Part shown: one piece after another, positions 17,776-28,563 of the stretch
Numbering within the stretch: position 1 is the first letter of the stretch
Layout: each line of letters starts with the position of its first letter
Source of the DNA: JAGQUL01 sp039811765
Lineage (GTDB): Bacteria; Actinomycetota; Thermoleophilia; Gaiellales; SKUG01
Direction: 5' to 3'
Length of the DNA: 44,368 bases
NCBI GenBank assembly: GCA_039811765.1
Contig: JBDHZF010000008.1
Span: forward strand, 1-44,368
Translations under genes and position numbers: made by a program
The notes under the pieces: model-generated
Told to the model about the DNA's origin: nothing
What the model saw: the letters and a program-made list of their open reading frames with translations, nothing else
Databases searched by the model: none

Positions 17776-18386
17776 GCGCACTGAGGCACGTCCTTCCCAT
17801 CGACCTTGGGCGGCGCGTACGTGCCGAGCCAGCAGGTCATGGACGCAGGAAGCTTCTTCTCGGCGGTCGCGGCCCACACCTCGATGCGATATGAAGTCGC
17901 GACCGTTGCGGGCGCAGTGATCGGAGCGGTGACGTACCGCAGCACGCCGCGGGTGCCAGTGGCCGGCGGCGTGCCGTTCGGCGTGACGCTCGTCACCCAG
18001 TCGACCGACGTGCCGGTCACGGCCTCGGGCACGGACCTGCCGAGGTACGTGTTCGTGCCGGTTGCTGCACCCACAGTCGGCGACGGCTTGACGGGACCGC
18101 GATCGATCGCGTTGGTCGGCCAATCCGTCTCGTTGCCGTACACGGGCACGCGTCCAGCGTGGTCGAGCGCGAACGAATCGATCACCTCCGCATACGACTG
18201 CGCGGCCGTCTTCACGATCGTGTTGTCCGTGCTCGTGCGAGCGCCTCGGAACGCGAGCATGGCGATGCCCATCAACGCCAAGACGATGACGGTCACGATG
18301 ACGAGTTCGATCATCGTGAAGGCATGCTCAGACCGGTCACGATACGTGACCGTTCGAGCACGAGAGGATGGCGTGGGGCGATCCAT
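17772..18386 (-). CDS. Type IV prepilin (FimU/GspH-like), first gene of pilus cluster
   Basis: 204 aa from the ATG at 18386; a GTG at 18404 is possible, and neither has a strong ribosome-binding site. The leader of 22 residues is long and ends HA|FTMIELVIVTVIV, with Glu27 at +5. The N-terminal helix continues into TDNTIVKTAAQSYAEVIDSFA, typical of GspH/FimU or PilA-type pilins. The body has DRGPVKPSPT and a single late Cys pair (TCWLG, PQCA). Being first, it should set operon transcription. ftsK ends 86 bp upstream on the same strand, and I see no terminator between them. Confidence 0.87.
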   Translation of the reverse strand: MDRPTPSSRARTVTYRDRSEHAFTMIELVIVTVIVLALMGIAMLAFRGARTSTDNTIVKTAAQSYAEVIDSFALDHAGRVPVYGNETDWPTNAIDRGPVKPSPTVGAATGTNTYLGRSVPEAVTGTSVDWVTSVTPNGTPPATGTRGVLRYVTAPITAPATVATSYRIEVWAATAEKKLPASMTCWLGTYAPPKVDGKDVPQCA

Positions 18387-18472
18387 CACGACGGATATCG
18401 GCACGTCGCTCGAAAACCTTTACAACCGCCCAGCCTTGCAACCTACTCAATTCACACGATCGGCCTTGCAGA

Positions 18473-20959
<2,487 letters not shown>

Positions 20960-21028
20960 CCGCACTCCACTGACCGATGCTCGTGGTTTGCACGTTCGGC
21001 GTGAATGGAGGAAGTCCTGCCGGAAGAT

Positions 21029-21736
21029 TCAGCGCGAAGCGTTGATCTCGCGGGCGTCGGCGACCGCCGCATCCCGTTCCTGGGTGTGCGAAGCAATGTC
21101 CTTCTGGAGGCTTGCGATGTGGTCGTCGGTCGACTTCGCAAAGTAGTTTCCCGTGAGGACCGACCCGCCGATCAGGCACGCGCCCGCTACGACCGCCCCG
21201 ATGCCCACAGCCACTCGCTCCGGCACATGGAGCGCCATCGCACCGGTCACCGCTCCGAATCCGGCGATACCGCCTGCCAGCGCGCCGAACAATGCACCTG
21301 GAAGGACGTACGTAAAGTTCACCGTCGATTTCTGGCTCGTCGCCTCGGAGAGCAGCTTGTTTCCATAGTGCAGATGCCAGTCGGCGGAGGACGCTCGATT
21401 CAAGGCGGCGACGAACGCAGCCCGTTCACTTGGCGTGCCTGTGTCGAGCACGCCATAGTCGACGCCGTACGCCTTGGCCTTGGCCACTGTGTCGGCGAGC
21501 GGTTCGCTCGACAATTGGTCGTTGTCGTATCGCACGACGGGCGCTTCCGGAATCGTCGTCGAAACGCCGGTGCCTACAGCAACAGTTATGCCGAACCTTT
21601 CGTCCCAAGCGTTCTGCAGCTCGTCCACACGTGCAGAACTCGTCCACCGCTTCGTCGCATCTCGCGCAGCATCCGTTTCACCGTGCGCCCGCGGTGCGAC
21701 GAATTCGTCGTCCACACCGATACACCGGAGACGCAT
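21029..21736 (-). CDS. Two-TM membrane protein with C-terminal coiled coil, unknown
   Basis: 235 aa, unrecognised. Residues 1-142 are soluble (WDERFGITVAVGTG, RYDNDQLSSEPLADTV, YGVDYGVLDTG). Two Gly/Ala-rich TM helices lie at 144-169 and 174-197. Residues ~203-232 (DDHIASLQKDIASHTQERD) form a short coiled coil. There is no signal peptide, so the long N-terminal part probably faces the cytoplasm. It is transcribed divergently from the serine protease gene across only 56 bp, suggesting shared control. Both proteins have glycine-rich paired TM segments and unusual N-termini. The first ~30 residues could belong to a downstream start. Confidence 0.6.
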   Translation of the reverse strand: MRLRCIGVDDEFVAPRAHGETDAARDATKRWTSSARVDELQNAWDERFGITVAVGTGVSTTIPEAPVVRYDNDQLSSEPLADTVAKAKAYGVDYGVLDTGTPSERAAFVAALNRASSADWHLHYGNKLLSEATSQKSTVNFTYVLPGALFGALAGGIAGFGAVTGAMALHVPERVAVGIGAVVAGACLIGGSVLTGNYFAKSTDDHIASLQKDIASHTQERDAAVADAREINASR

Positions 21737-21792
21737 TCACGGCTGGACCCCGTGCGTGCTCGTGGGACATTGATCGTGGACGAGGTCGAATC

Positions 21793-22719
21793 ATGCCGAT
21801 TGCAGCGCTTGGGCAGCCGTTGTTGCCAAGCCAACTCAGCAGTGGATGGGCGACGGCGCACAAGCCGTTGCGAACCGAGGGCGCGTCGCATGGCGGCGCG
21901 TCGCATGGGATCGGGCTTGCCGCGGTCGGCGCTGTGGGAGTCGCCGCTGGTTTGTCCATGCGCGCGCATGGGCTTTCGGGCGTGGGGACCACGCTGGCGG
22001 CGATCAGTGGCGTCCTGTTCGGCGCGAGCTTGCTGACGGGGTGCACGGGCGCAGCGGCCAAGACAAACGTTCCCGGCGACGAAGGACCGGCCGGGAGCGA
22101 TCTCCAGCTCGACGACAACCACAAGTACGAAATCGCGATCGCCGGCGCGGATTCCACAAACCCCGCGCCGAAAGACTATGTGCCTGCGTCGGCGGCTCGC
22201 GACGCGCGCGAAGGCGTTGTCGAGATTCGCGCCGAACTCGGCCAGGGATCCGGATGGGTGGCGCAGCCCGGGCGCGTGATCACGAACTACCACGTGGCGC
22301 AGGGTTCCACCAAAGTCACCGTGACCGATCACGAGGGCACGAAGCACGCAGGCACGGTGCTCAAGCTCGATCGCACGCACGACCTGGCGCTCATCGATGC
22401 GCCGGATCTCGCTGACGCGCCCCTCGCGATGGACGACACCGTCGAGACCGGCGAGGCGGGCGAGACGACGGGGTATCCCAACGGCGCGTTCGACCACGCG
22501 TCGGCATATGCCGCGAGCATGGTCGGCGTCACCGACGACGGACGCCACCGCGACGCGATCATGTTCGTGGGCAAATCCGATCATGGCGTGAGCGGTGGCG
22601 CGGTGATCAACGGCTCCGGCGAAGTGATCGCCACGTCGTTCGCCGTGGGCACGCTCGGCACGTCGGACATCGTGCTGGGCATTCCCAACGAGCACGTGCG
22701 CGAGTTTCTCGATTCCTGA
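21793..22719 (+). CDS. Membrane-tethered trypsin-like serine protease
   Basis: 308 aa. ATG at 21793 preceded by GGACGAGG; the longer in-phase frame upstream is the shadow of the divergent gene. Two Gly-rich hydrophobic stretches (residues 40-56 and 62-83) end in LLTGCTG, a lipobox-like sequence that is too far from the start for a standard lipoprotein signal. The protease domain (~138-308) has the triad His167 (NYHV), Asp197 (HDLALID) and Ser267 (GVSGGAV), close to the V8/Deg-type fold. There is no PDZ domain. A degradative or regulatory extracytoplasmic role is inferred; its partner may be the divergent membrane protein. Confidence 0.85.
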   Translation: MPIAALGQPLLPSQLSSGWATAHKPLRTEGASHGGASHGIGLAAVGAVGVAAGLSMRAHGLSGVGTTLAAISGVLFGASLLTGCTGAAAKTNVPGDEGPAGSDLQLDDNHKYEIAIAGADSTNPAPKDYVPASAARDAREGVVEIRAELGQGSGWVAQPGRVITNYHVAQGSTKVTVTDHEGTKHAGTVLKLDRTHDLALIDAPDLADAPLAMDDTVETGEAGETTGYPNGAFDHASAYAASMVGVTDDGRHRDAIMFVGKSDHGVSGGAVINGSGEVIATSFAVGTLGTSDIVLGIPNEHVREFLDS

Positions 22720-22816
22720 CCCACGGCTCGGACCCTGCTAGTGTCGTGCGGCGCGCGTCGTTCGGGGGATGGTTCGCGACGCGGGCGATCGTCATTGTCG
22801 GAAGGGGAACCGAGCC

Positions 22817-24253
22817 ATGAAGACCGCCATCGTCGGAGGAACCGTCGTCACCGCCGCGGAGACCTTTCGCGCTGACGTGCTGATCGAGGACGAGCGCGTG
22901 GTCGCGCTCGGGACCGACCTCGCAGCCCAGGCCGATCGCGTGATCGATGCTGCCGGCAAGCTCGTGCTGCCGGGTGCGATCGACGTGCACACGCACCTGG
23001 ACATGCCGTTCGGCGGCACCACCAGCTGCGACGACTTCACGTCCGGGCACGTGGCCGCGCTGCACGGCGGCACCACGATGCACATCGACTTCTCCACGCA
23101 GCCCAAGGGCGGCTCGCTGCAGGACGGGCTCGACGCCTGGCACGCGAAGGCGGACGGCCGCGCCGTGATGGACTACGGCTTCCACATGATCATCACCGAC
23201 GCCCGGCCCGACGTGATCGCCGAGATGGACTCGATGGTCGAGCAGGGCGTGCCGAGCTTCAAGCTGTTCCTCGCCTACCCCGGCGTGTTCATGGTGGACG
23301 ACGACACGCTCTTCGCGGTGATGGAGAAGTCAGCCGACATCGGCGCTCTCGTGATGATGCACTGCGAGAACGGGCACGTGATCGACACGCTCGTGCAGCG
23401 CGCGAACGCCGAGGGCAACACCACCCCCGGCTGGCACTACCGCACGCGACCCGCCACGCTCGAGGGCGAGAGCACCGAGCGCGCGATCGCCCTCGCCAAG
23501 GTAGCCGACGCGCCGCTCTACGTCGTGCACGTGACCTGCGCCGAGGCAGTCGATGCGATCGCCCGCGCCCGCGAGGCAGGCCAGAAGGTGTGGGGCGAGA
23601 CCTGCATCCAGTACCTCCACCTCACGCAGGACGACCTCGACCGGCCCGACTTCGAGGGCGCGAAGTTCGTCTGCTCGCCGCCGCTGCGCACCGAGGCCGA
23701 CCAGCAGCGCCTGTGGGAGGCGATCCGCAGGGACGAACTCGAGGTCGTGAGCACCGACCACTGCCCGTTCCGCTTCGCCGACCAGAAGACGCTCGGGCGC
23801 GAGACGTTCTCCGCGATCCCCAATGGCCTGCCGGCAATCGAGGAGCGCATGCCCCTCCTGAGCGAGGCGGTGCACGAGGGGCACCTGAGCGTGCAGCGAC
23901 TCGTGGAGGTCGCCTCCACGAACCCCGCGAAGCTGTTCGGCTGCTACCCGCGCAAGGGCACGATCGCGCCGGGCTCCGACGCCGACATCGTGGTGTGGGA
24001 CGCCGATCTCGCCACCACGTGGTCGGCCGACACGATCCACTCCGCGGTCGACTACACCTGCTTCGACGGCACGACCACGCGCGGCGGCGCCACGCACGTG
24101 CTGAGCCGCGGCACGCTCGTGATCGAGGACGGCGAGCTCACCGGCGATGCGGTGCCCGGGCGCGGGAAGTTCGTGCATCGCAGGCGCTTCGAGCACGCCC
24201 GCCCCGGCGAGTACACCGGCCCCTCCACCGTGCGGGAGACGAGTCATGCCTGA
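22817..24253 (+). CDS. hydA: Dihydropyrimidinase (D-hydantoinase)
   Basis: 478 aa. Hydrolyses dihydrouracil/dihydrothymine to N-carbamoyl-beta-amino acids, step two of reductive pyrimidine breakdown. Metal ligands are visible: H58 and H60 (DVHTH), the carbamylated Lys149 (VPSFKLFLAYPG), His in MMHCENG, His in VVHVTC and Asp in STDHCPF. GSDADIVVWD near the end is typical of the cyclic amidohydrolases. Start ATG has a GGAAGGGGA purine run upstream. It overlaps the VOC gene by 8 nt. Codon use is sharply different from neighbours: I see no TTG leucine codon. No dihydropyrimidine dehydrogenase is in the window. Confidence 0.93.
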   Translation: MKTAIVGGTVVTAAETFRADVLIEDERVVALGTDLAAQADRVIDAAGKLVLPGAIDVHTHLDMPFGGTTSCDDFTSGHVAALHGGTTMHIDFSTQPKGGSLQDGLDAWHAKADGRAVMDYGFHMIITDARPDVIAEMDSMVEQGVPSFKLFLAYPGVFMVDDDTLFAVMEKSADIGALVMMHCENGHVIDTLVQRANAEGNTTPGWHYRTRPATLEGESTERAIALAKVADAPLYVVHVTCAEAVDAIARAREAGQKVWGETCIQYLHLTQDDLDRPDFEGAKFVCSPPLRTEADQQRLWEAIRRDELEVVSTDHCPFRFADQKTLGRETFSAIPNGLPAIEERMPLLSEAVHEGHLSVQRLVEVASTNPAKLFGCYPRKGTIAPGSDADIVVWDADLATTWSADTIHSAVDYTCFDGTTTRGGATHVLSRGTLVIEDGELTGDAVPGRGKFVHRRRFEHARPGEYTGPSTVRETSHA

Positions 24254-24641
24254 GGCCGCAGTCGCACCGATCGTGACCGGGGTCGACTTCGTCAGCATCG
24301 CCACGCAGGATCTGGATCGAGCCGCCGCGTTCTACCGGGACGTGCTCGGGCTGCGCCAGACAGTCGATCGCGCGCCGCACAACGCGGAGTTCGACACCGG
24401 CACGGTGACGCTCGGGCTGATCGATCCCGTGCGCATGGGCATCGGCGAGTTCAGCTCGAACCCGCAGCCGCTCGCGCTGCACGTGGACGACTTCGACGCT
24501 GCGTGCGCGACCCTCGCCGAGCGCGGCGTCGTCTTCACGCGGGACCACTTCGACACCGGCGTGTGCCACATGGCGTTCCTCGCGGACCCGGACGGCAACG
24601 CACTGATGCTCCACCACCGATACGCACCCAAGGAGGGCTGA
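24246..24641 (+). CDS. VOC-family (glyoxalase/dioxygenase-fold) protein
   Basis: 131 aa. One VOC unit: VDFVSIATQDLDRAAAFYRDVLGL at the start (read in parts), LALHVDDFDAACATLAERGV in the middle and AFLADPDGNALMLHH at the end. The ATG at 24246 lies inside the last codons of hydA. Such proteins bind a metal and act as isomerases, dioxygenases or resistance proteins. Its place between two pyrimidine-catabolism enzymes is unusual and suggests a role with a catabolic intermediate or side product. The reaction cannot be named from sequence. Confidence 0.88.
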   Translation: MPEAAVAPIVTGVDFVSIATQDLDRAAAFYRDVLGLRQTVDRAPHNAEFDTGTVTLGLIDPVRMGIGEFSSNPQPLALHVDDFDAACATLAERGVVFTRDHFDTGVCHMAFLADPDGNALMLHHRYAPKEG

Positions 24642-24642
24642 C

Positions 24643-25500
24643 ATGACGAATATCGTGAAGGCAGCGCTGATCCAGGCCCACGCCAACCTGCCCAAGCAGG
24701 AGGCGATCGACAAGCACGTCACGATGATCCGCGACGCCGCCGCGCAGGGCGCGCAGGTGGTGTGCCTGCAGGAGATCTTCTACGGGCCCTACTTCTGCGC
24801 CGATGAGGGCAACACCGAGTGGTTCCGCACCGCCGAGAACGCCGAAACCGGCCCCACCGCGCAGCTGATGATGGAGCTCGCGAAGGAGCTCGGCCTGGTC
24901 CTCGTCGTGCCGATCTACGAGGAGGCGATGCAGGGCGTGTACTACAACACGACCATCGTGATCGACTCCGACGGCACGCACCTGGGCAAGTACCGCAAGG
25001 CGCACATCCCGCAGGTCGCGCCGATCTTCTGGGAGAAGTACTTCTTCAAGCCCGGCAACCTCGGCTACCCGGTGTTCGACACCGCGGTGGGCCGGATCGG
25101 CGTGGTGATCTGCTACGACCGCCACTTCCCGGAGATCTGGCGCGAGCTGGGCCTCAAGGGCGCGCAGATCGTGTTCAACCCGAGCGCGACCGTGGAGAGC
25201 CTGTCGCGCTACCTGTGGGAGCTCGAGCAGACCGCGAGCGCCGCGGCGAACGGCTACTGGGTGGGCGCGATCAACCGCGTGGGCGTGGAGTCGCCGCTCA
25301 GCGAGGCGAAGTTCTACGGGTCGAGTTACTTCGCCGATCCGAAGGGCCAGATCGTGGCGCAGGCCAACGACACCAACGACGCGATCGTGATCGCCGACCT
25401 CGACCTCGACGAGATCACGCGCACACGCGACACATGGCAGTTCTTCCGCGACCGACGCCCCGAGACGTACGCCGCCACCGTGGACGTGGCGCTGCCGTAG
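24643..25500 (+). CDS. Nitrilase-superfamily N-carbamoyl amidohydrolase (beta-ureidopropionase-like)
   Basis: 285 aa. The Cys-Glu-Lys triad is Glu44 (LQEIFYGPYFC), Lys119 (KYRKAHIPQ) and Cys157 (VICYDRHFPE). Length and block order match beta-ureidopropionase or N-carbamoylputrescine amidase, and linkage to hydA favours the former: release of beta-alanine, CO2 and ammonia from N-carbamoyl-beta-alanine. The start lies just past the VOC stop, preceded by AAGGAGGGC. It shares the same TTG-free, very GC-rich codon use as hydA. Confidence 0.92.
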   Translation: MTNIVKAALIQAHANLPKQEAIDKHVTMIRDAAAQGAQVVCLQEIFYGPYFCADEGNTEWFRTAENAETGPTAQLMMELAKELGLVLVVPIYEEAMQGVYYNTTIVIDSDGTHLGKYRKAHIPQVAPIFWEKYFFKPGNLGYPVFDTAVGRIGVVICYDRHFPEIWRELGLKGAQIVFNPSATVESLSRYLWELEQTASAAANGYWVGAINRVGVESPLSEAKFYGSSYFADPKGQIVAQANDTNDAIVIADLDLDEITRTRDTWQFFRDRRPETYAATVDVALP

Positions 25501-25605
25501 CTCCCGGCCCACTGTGGACGGATGCGGCCACGACAGCGGACGAGCGAGGACGCACGCGCTCGCACCGATGTGAGACTTGGCCGCTCGCGGTGAACACTAT
25601 GCGGC

Positions 25606-27141
25606 ATGAACCTCGCCGCTCCCGTATCAGCCTCTCCCCTGCCCACCCCCATGCCCATCGGCATGGACTACACCCCGCATGGCGATTCGATCGCCAAAGC
25701 GCGTGGTGGCGACGCGCTCGGCGGCACGGCTGGCGCACTGCATGTGGAGACGCTTCCCAATGGCGTACGCATGGTGATCGCCGAGCGCCCGGGCGCGAAG
25801 AGCGTGAAAGTGCAGTTCGGGATCGGCGCGGGGAGCTTGCAGGATCCCGAGGGCAAGCTCGGCATGGCGCACCTGCTCGAGCATCTCGCGTTCGAGGGCT
25901 CGCCCACGCGAAGTGCGCCGGTGCAAGAGAAGCTGCGCATCTCGATGGGCAACAACTGGAACGCGTACACCGATCGCAACTCGATCGTGTACTACGGCAT
26001 CGTGCCGAACAAGGACGCGGCGAAGGCAGCCAATTTGCTCGGCGACATGTTCCGCAACCCCGCCGTCACCGGACCGCGCGTGGCGCAGGAAAAGGCCGCG
26101 GTCGAGAACGAGATGATCTACGGCGACGGCTCGATTGCCGGCGATCTGTGGCACGTCAACCAGCGCCTCGTCTACGGCGACGACCCGCGCACGAACAACG
26201 TGATCGGCACGCGCAAGACCGTGGACAAGATCACGACGAAAGACATGCGCGCGTTCCACGACGCATACTTCACTGGGCGCAACACCGTCGCGCTCGTGGA
26301 GGGCGATCCAAAGTCGTTGCCGCTCGATCAGGTTCGCAAGGCGTTGTCGGCGCTGCCCGCCGGCGCACGCGTGGCGCACGACGACGAGCTCGTGGATCCG
26401 TTGCCCGGCAAGGCGATCCAAGTAGTGAAGGACCCGGCGCACGGCGCGATCGATCTCACGCTCACCATCCCGCTCACCGACGCGCAGATGGACGGCATCG
26501 ACCCGATGCGCAAGAAGCTGATCGCGACGTCGCTCGACCAGCAGCTCAACAACACGCTCCGCCGCTACCACCACCTCACCTATGGCGGTTCGGCATCGTT
26601 CGGCGGCGAGGATGCCGGCACCGGCGCGCAACTCGTCCTCAACGCGTCCGTGGAACCGTCCGAGATCCGACAAGCCGCGAAGGACTTCGTCTCCATCATT
26701 CGCGATGCTCGGGACGGATTCGGCAAGCTCGCGCTCCAACGCGACAAGCAGCAACTCGCCTCTCGCCTGCGCATGAAAGAACCCGACATGACGATCGGCG
26801 AGCTGGGCGACGTCGCCGAGGTCGCGTTCCAGACCGCCCTCACCGACAAGGGCATCGACGGATCCATGCCATCGCCGCCCGATTCGGCGAAGCGCCAGCA
26901 GAAGGACATCGACGCAGACATCCGCAAGCTGAACGCGATCACCGGCGAGCAGTTCGCAAAGACCGCGGCGCCGCTGCTGAGCCTGGACAACGTGAAGGTG
27001 CTCGCCTACGGCGACGTGGACACCACCGAACTGCGCGCGGGCCTGAAAGAAGGCGGCCTCGATCTCGCCGGCGTGAAGATGAACCCCGTCGACCTGTCGA
27101 TGTACCGCGACATGGGTCTGGGCCTGCCCAAGCAGGACTAG
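25606..27141 (+). CDS. M16-family zinc peptidase (pitrilysin/insulinase-like)
   Basis: 511 aa. The inverted zinc motif HLLEH is at residues 89-93, with the downstream acidic ligand in VENEMIYG (E169 or E167). The inactive second half (~270-480) shows the usual GARVAHDDELVDP strand-rich arrangement. It is two-domain, like processing-peptidase homologues, and about one clan unit long on each side. There is no signal peptide, so it appears cytoplasmic. Base use differs from the preceding pyrimidine genes (TTG codons return), which marks the right edge of that block. The proposed substrate is peptides or a maturation target; unknown. Confidence 0.85.
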   Translation: MNLAAPVSASPLPTPMPIGMDYTPHGDSIAKARGGDALGGTAGALHVETLPNGVRMVIAERPGAKSVKVQFGIGAGSLQDPEGKLGMAHLLEHLAFEGSPTRSAPVQEKLRISMGNNWNAYTDRNSIVYYGIVPNKDAAKAANLLGDMFRNPAVTGPRVAQEKAAVENEMIYGDGSIAGDLWHVNQRLVYGDDPRTNNVIGTRKTVDKITTKDMRAFHDAYFTGRNTVALVEGDPKSLPLDQVRKALSALPAGARVAHDDELVDPLPGKAIQVVKDPAHGAIDLTLTIPLTDAQMDGIDPMRKKLIATSLDQQLNNTLRRYHHLTYGGSASFGGEDAGTGAQLVLNASVEPSEIRQAAKDFVSIIRDARDGFGKLALQRDKQQLASRLRMKEPDMTIGELGDVAEVAFQTALTDKGIDGSMPSPPDSAKRQQKDIDADIRKLNAITGEQFAKTAAPLLSLDNVKVLAYGDVDTTELRAGLKEGGLDLAGVKMNPVDLSMYRDMGLGLPKQD

Positions 27142-27161
27142 CCCCGACGCGAGGCGCTCGG

Positions 27162-28079
27162 TCAGCCAGCGCGGCGCGCTTCGGCCAGCGCGTCCTTGAG
27201 ATCGTCGGGCAACGGCGAGGCAACCTCCACCGGCTCGCCCGTGCGCGGGTGCGGAAAGCGCAGCTTGGCGGCGTGCAGGAACTGGCGGTGCAGTCCGAAC
27301 TCGGGTGACGTGCCATAGCTGGGATCGGCCACGACCGGGTGATCGATCGCTTGCATGTGAACGCGAATCTGATGCGTTCGACCCGTCTCCAGCTTGAGGC
27401 GCACGAGCGTGGTCGTGGGCAGGATCTCTTGCACGACGAAGTGCGTGATCGCGTCCTGCGGGAAATCGGTGTCGATCGAGCGTTTGGACGAGTCGCGCAC
27501 GTCGCGTCCGATCGGTGCCTCGATGCGTCCCGCGCGGCTGGGCACCGTGCCGTGCACGAGCGCGAGGTACTCGCGGCTCGCGGTGCGCTCGCGCAGCGCG
27601 CGTTGAAGCTCTCGTTGCGCGAGGTGGTTCTTGGCGAGCACCATCACGCCGCTCGTGTCCTTGTCGAGCCGGTGCACCACGCCTGGGCGGAACATCACGG
27701 GGTCGTCGCTCTCGGCCAGCTGCACGCCACCGCTCGCGAGCAGCTCCACGAGCGTGGGATCGCGATGCCCCGGCGCCGGGTGCACGACGATCCCGGCCGG
27801 CTTGTCGACCACGAGCACGTCGTCGTCTTCGAACAGCACCGGCACGGGCGACGTGCCCTCGAACGTGCGTGGCTCCGGTTCGACGAGCTCCTCGTCCGGC
27901 ACGGTGATGACGTACCCAACTTGCACGCGGTTGCTCTTGATCGCCACGCGATCGTCGATGGTGACGAGTCCTGCTTCGAGCAGCTTCTCCGCGCGTGCGC
28001 GCGATCCGATGCGTTCGATCCGGGCGAGAAAGCGGTCGATGCGCTGTCCGGCGAAGTCCTCGTCGACGACGATCTTCAT
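27162..28079 (-). CDS. rluD: RluD-type large-subunit pseudouridine synthase
   Basis: 305 aa. N-terminal S4 RNA-binding domain (GQRIDRFLARI, SRARAEKLLEAGLVTIDD), then a PseudoU_synth_2 domain with catalytic Asp139 in HRLDKDTSG. The ETGRTHQIRVHMQ block and FLHAAKLRFPHP near the end match the RluA/RluC/RluD family, which converts uridines of 23S rRNA to pseudouridine. The ATG overlaps the lspA stop (ATGA). lspA-rluD is a conserved neighbourhood. Which rRNA sites are modified cannot be told. Confidence 0.93.
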   Translation of the reverse strand: MKIVVDEDFAGQRIDRFLARIERIGSRARAEKLLEAGLVTIDDRVAIKSNRVQVGYVITVPDEELVEPEPRTFEGTSPVPVLFEDDDVLVVDKPAGIVVHPAPGHRDPTLVELLASGGVQLAESDDPVMFRPGVVHRLDKDTSGVMVLAKNHLAQRELQRALRERTASREYLALVHGTVPSRAGRIEAPIGRDVRDSSKRSIDTDFPQDAITHFVVQEILPTTTLVRLKLETGRTHQIRVHMQAIDHPVVADPSYGTSPEFGLHRQFLHAAKLRFPHPRTGEPVEVASPLPDDLKDALAEARRAG

Positions 28080-28546
28080 GCGGATTCGCCTCGCTCGCGC
28101 ACGATCTCGCGCAGCTGCGAGAGCAGCACGAGCACGACGCCCACGGTGATCGACGCGTCCGCGAAATTGAAGGTCGGGAAATTCGGGACTGAGATGTAAT
28201 CGGTGACGTATCTGAGTTGCACGCGATCGACGAGGTTGCCGAGCGCGCCGCCGGTGATCAAACCGCCGCCGACGATCGTCAGATAGTCGCTGGGATCGAC
28301 GCGCAGCATGAACACGAACAGCAGCAAACCGACCACGAGCGAGCCGACTACTACCAAGCCGCCTGCTCCGGAGAGCCAACCGAACGCGATGCCGGGATTG
28401 TGCACGTGCCGCAACACGAGCAGATCGTCGCCGAGGATCGTATGGTGCTCGCCGACAGCGAGGCGATCGCGCACGAGCACCTTCAGGACTCGATCCAGCA
28501 CGAACGCGCCGACGGCGACGATCACGAAAACGATGCGTCCGCGCAC
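28076..28546 (-). CDS. lspA: Lipoprotein signal peptidase II
   Basis: 156 aa. Aspartic protease that cuts the signal of prolipoproteins, such as the BMP-binding protein here. Four TM helices are visible. Catalytic Asp107 lies in GNLVDRV and Asp130 in FNFADAS; HNPGIAFGWL is the other conserved block. The GTG at 28546 gives a typical start (RGRIVFVIVAVGAFVLDR). A start further upstream would run into the TraR/DksA-like gene, and the true site has only a weak ribosome-binding site. Confidence 0.95.
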   Translation of the reverse strand: MRGRIVFVIVAVGAFVLDRVLKVLVRDRLAVGEHHTILGDDLLVLRHVHNPGIAFGWLSGAGGLVVVGSLVVGLLLFVFMLRVDPSDYLTIVGGGLITGGALGNLVDRVQLRYVTDYISVPNFPTFNFADASITVGVVLVLLSQLREIVRERGESA

Positions 28547-28563
28547 GGCTGCTCGCGTTCGGT

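Noticed and set aside
20960..21028. Terminator between ftsK and the 235-aa membrane protein gene.
   Set aside because: No hairpin with a T tract could be found in this short gap.
21430..21792. N-terminal extension of the serine protease to a 429-aa protein.
   Set aside because: This stretch is the antisense shadow of the divergent 235-aa gene; the ATG at 21793 has a good ribosome-binding site.
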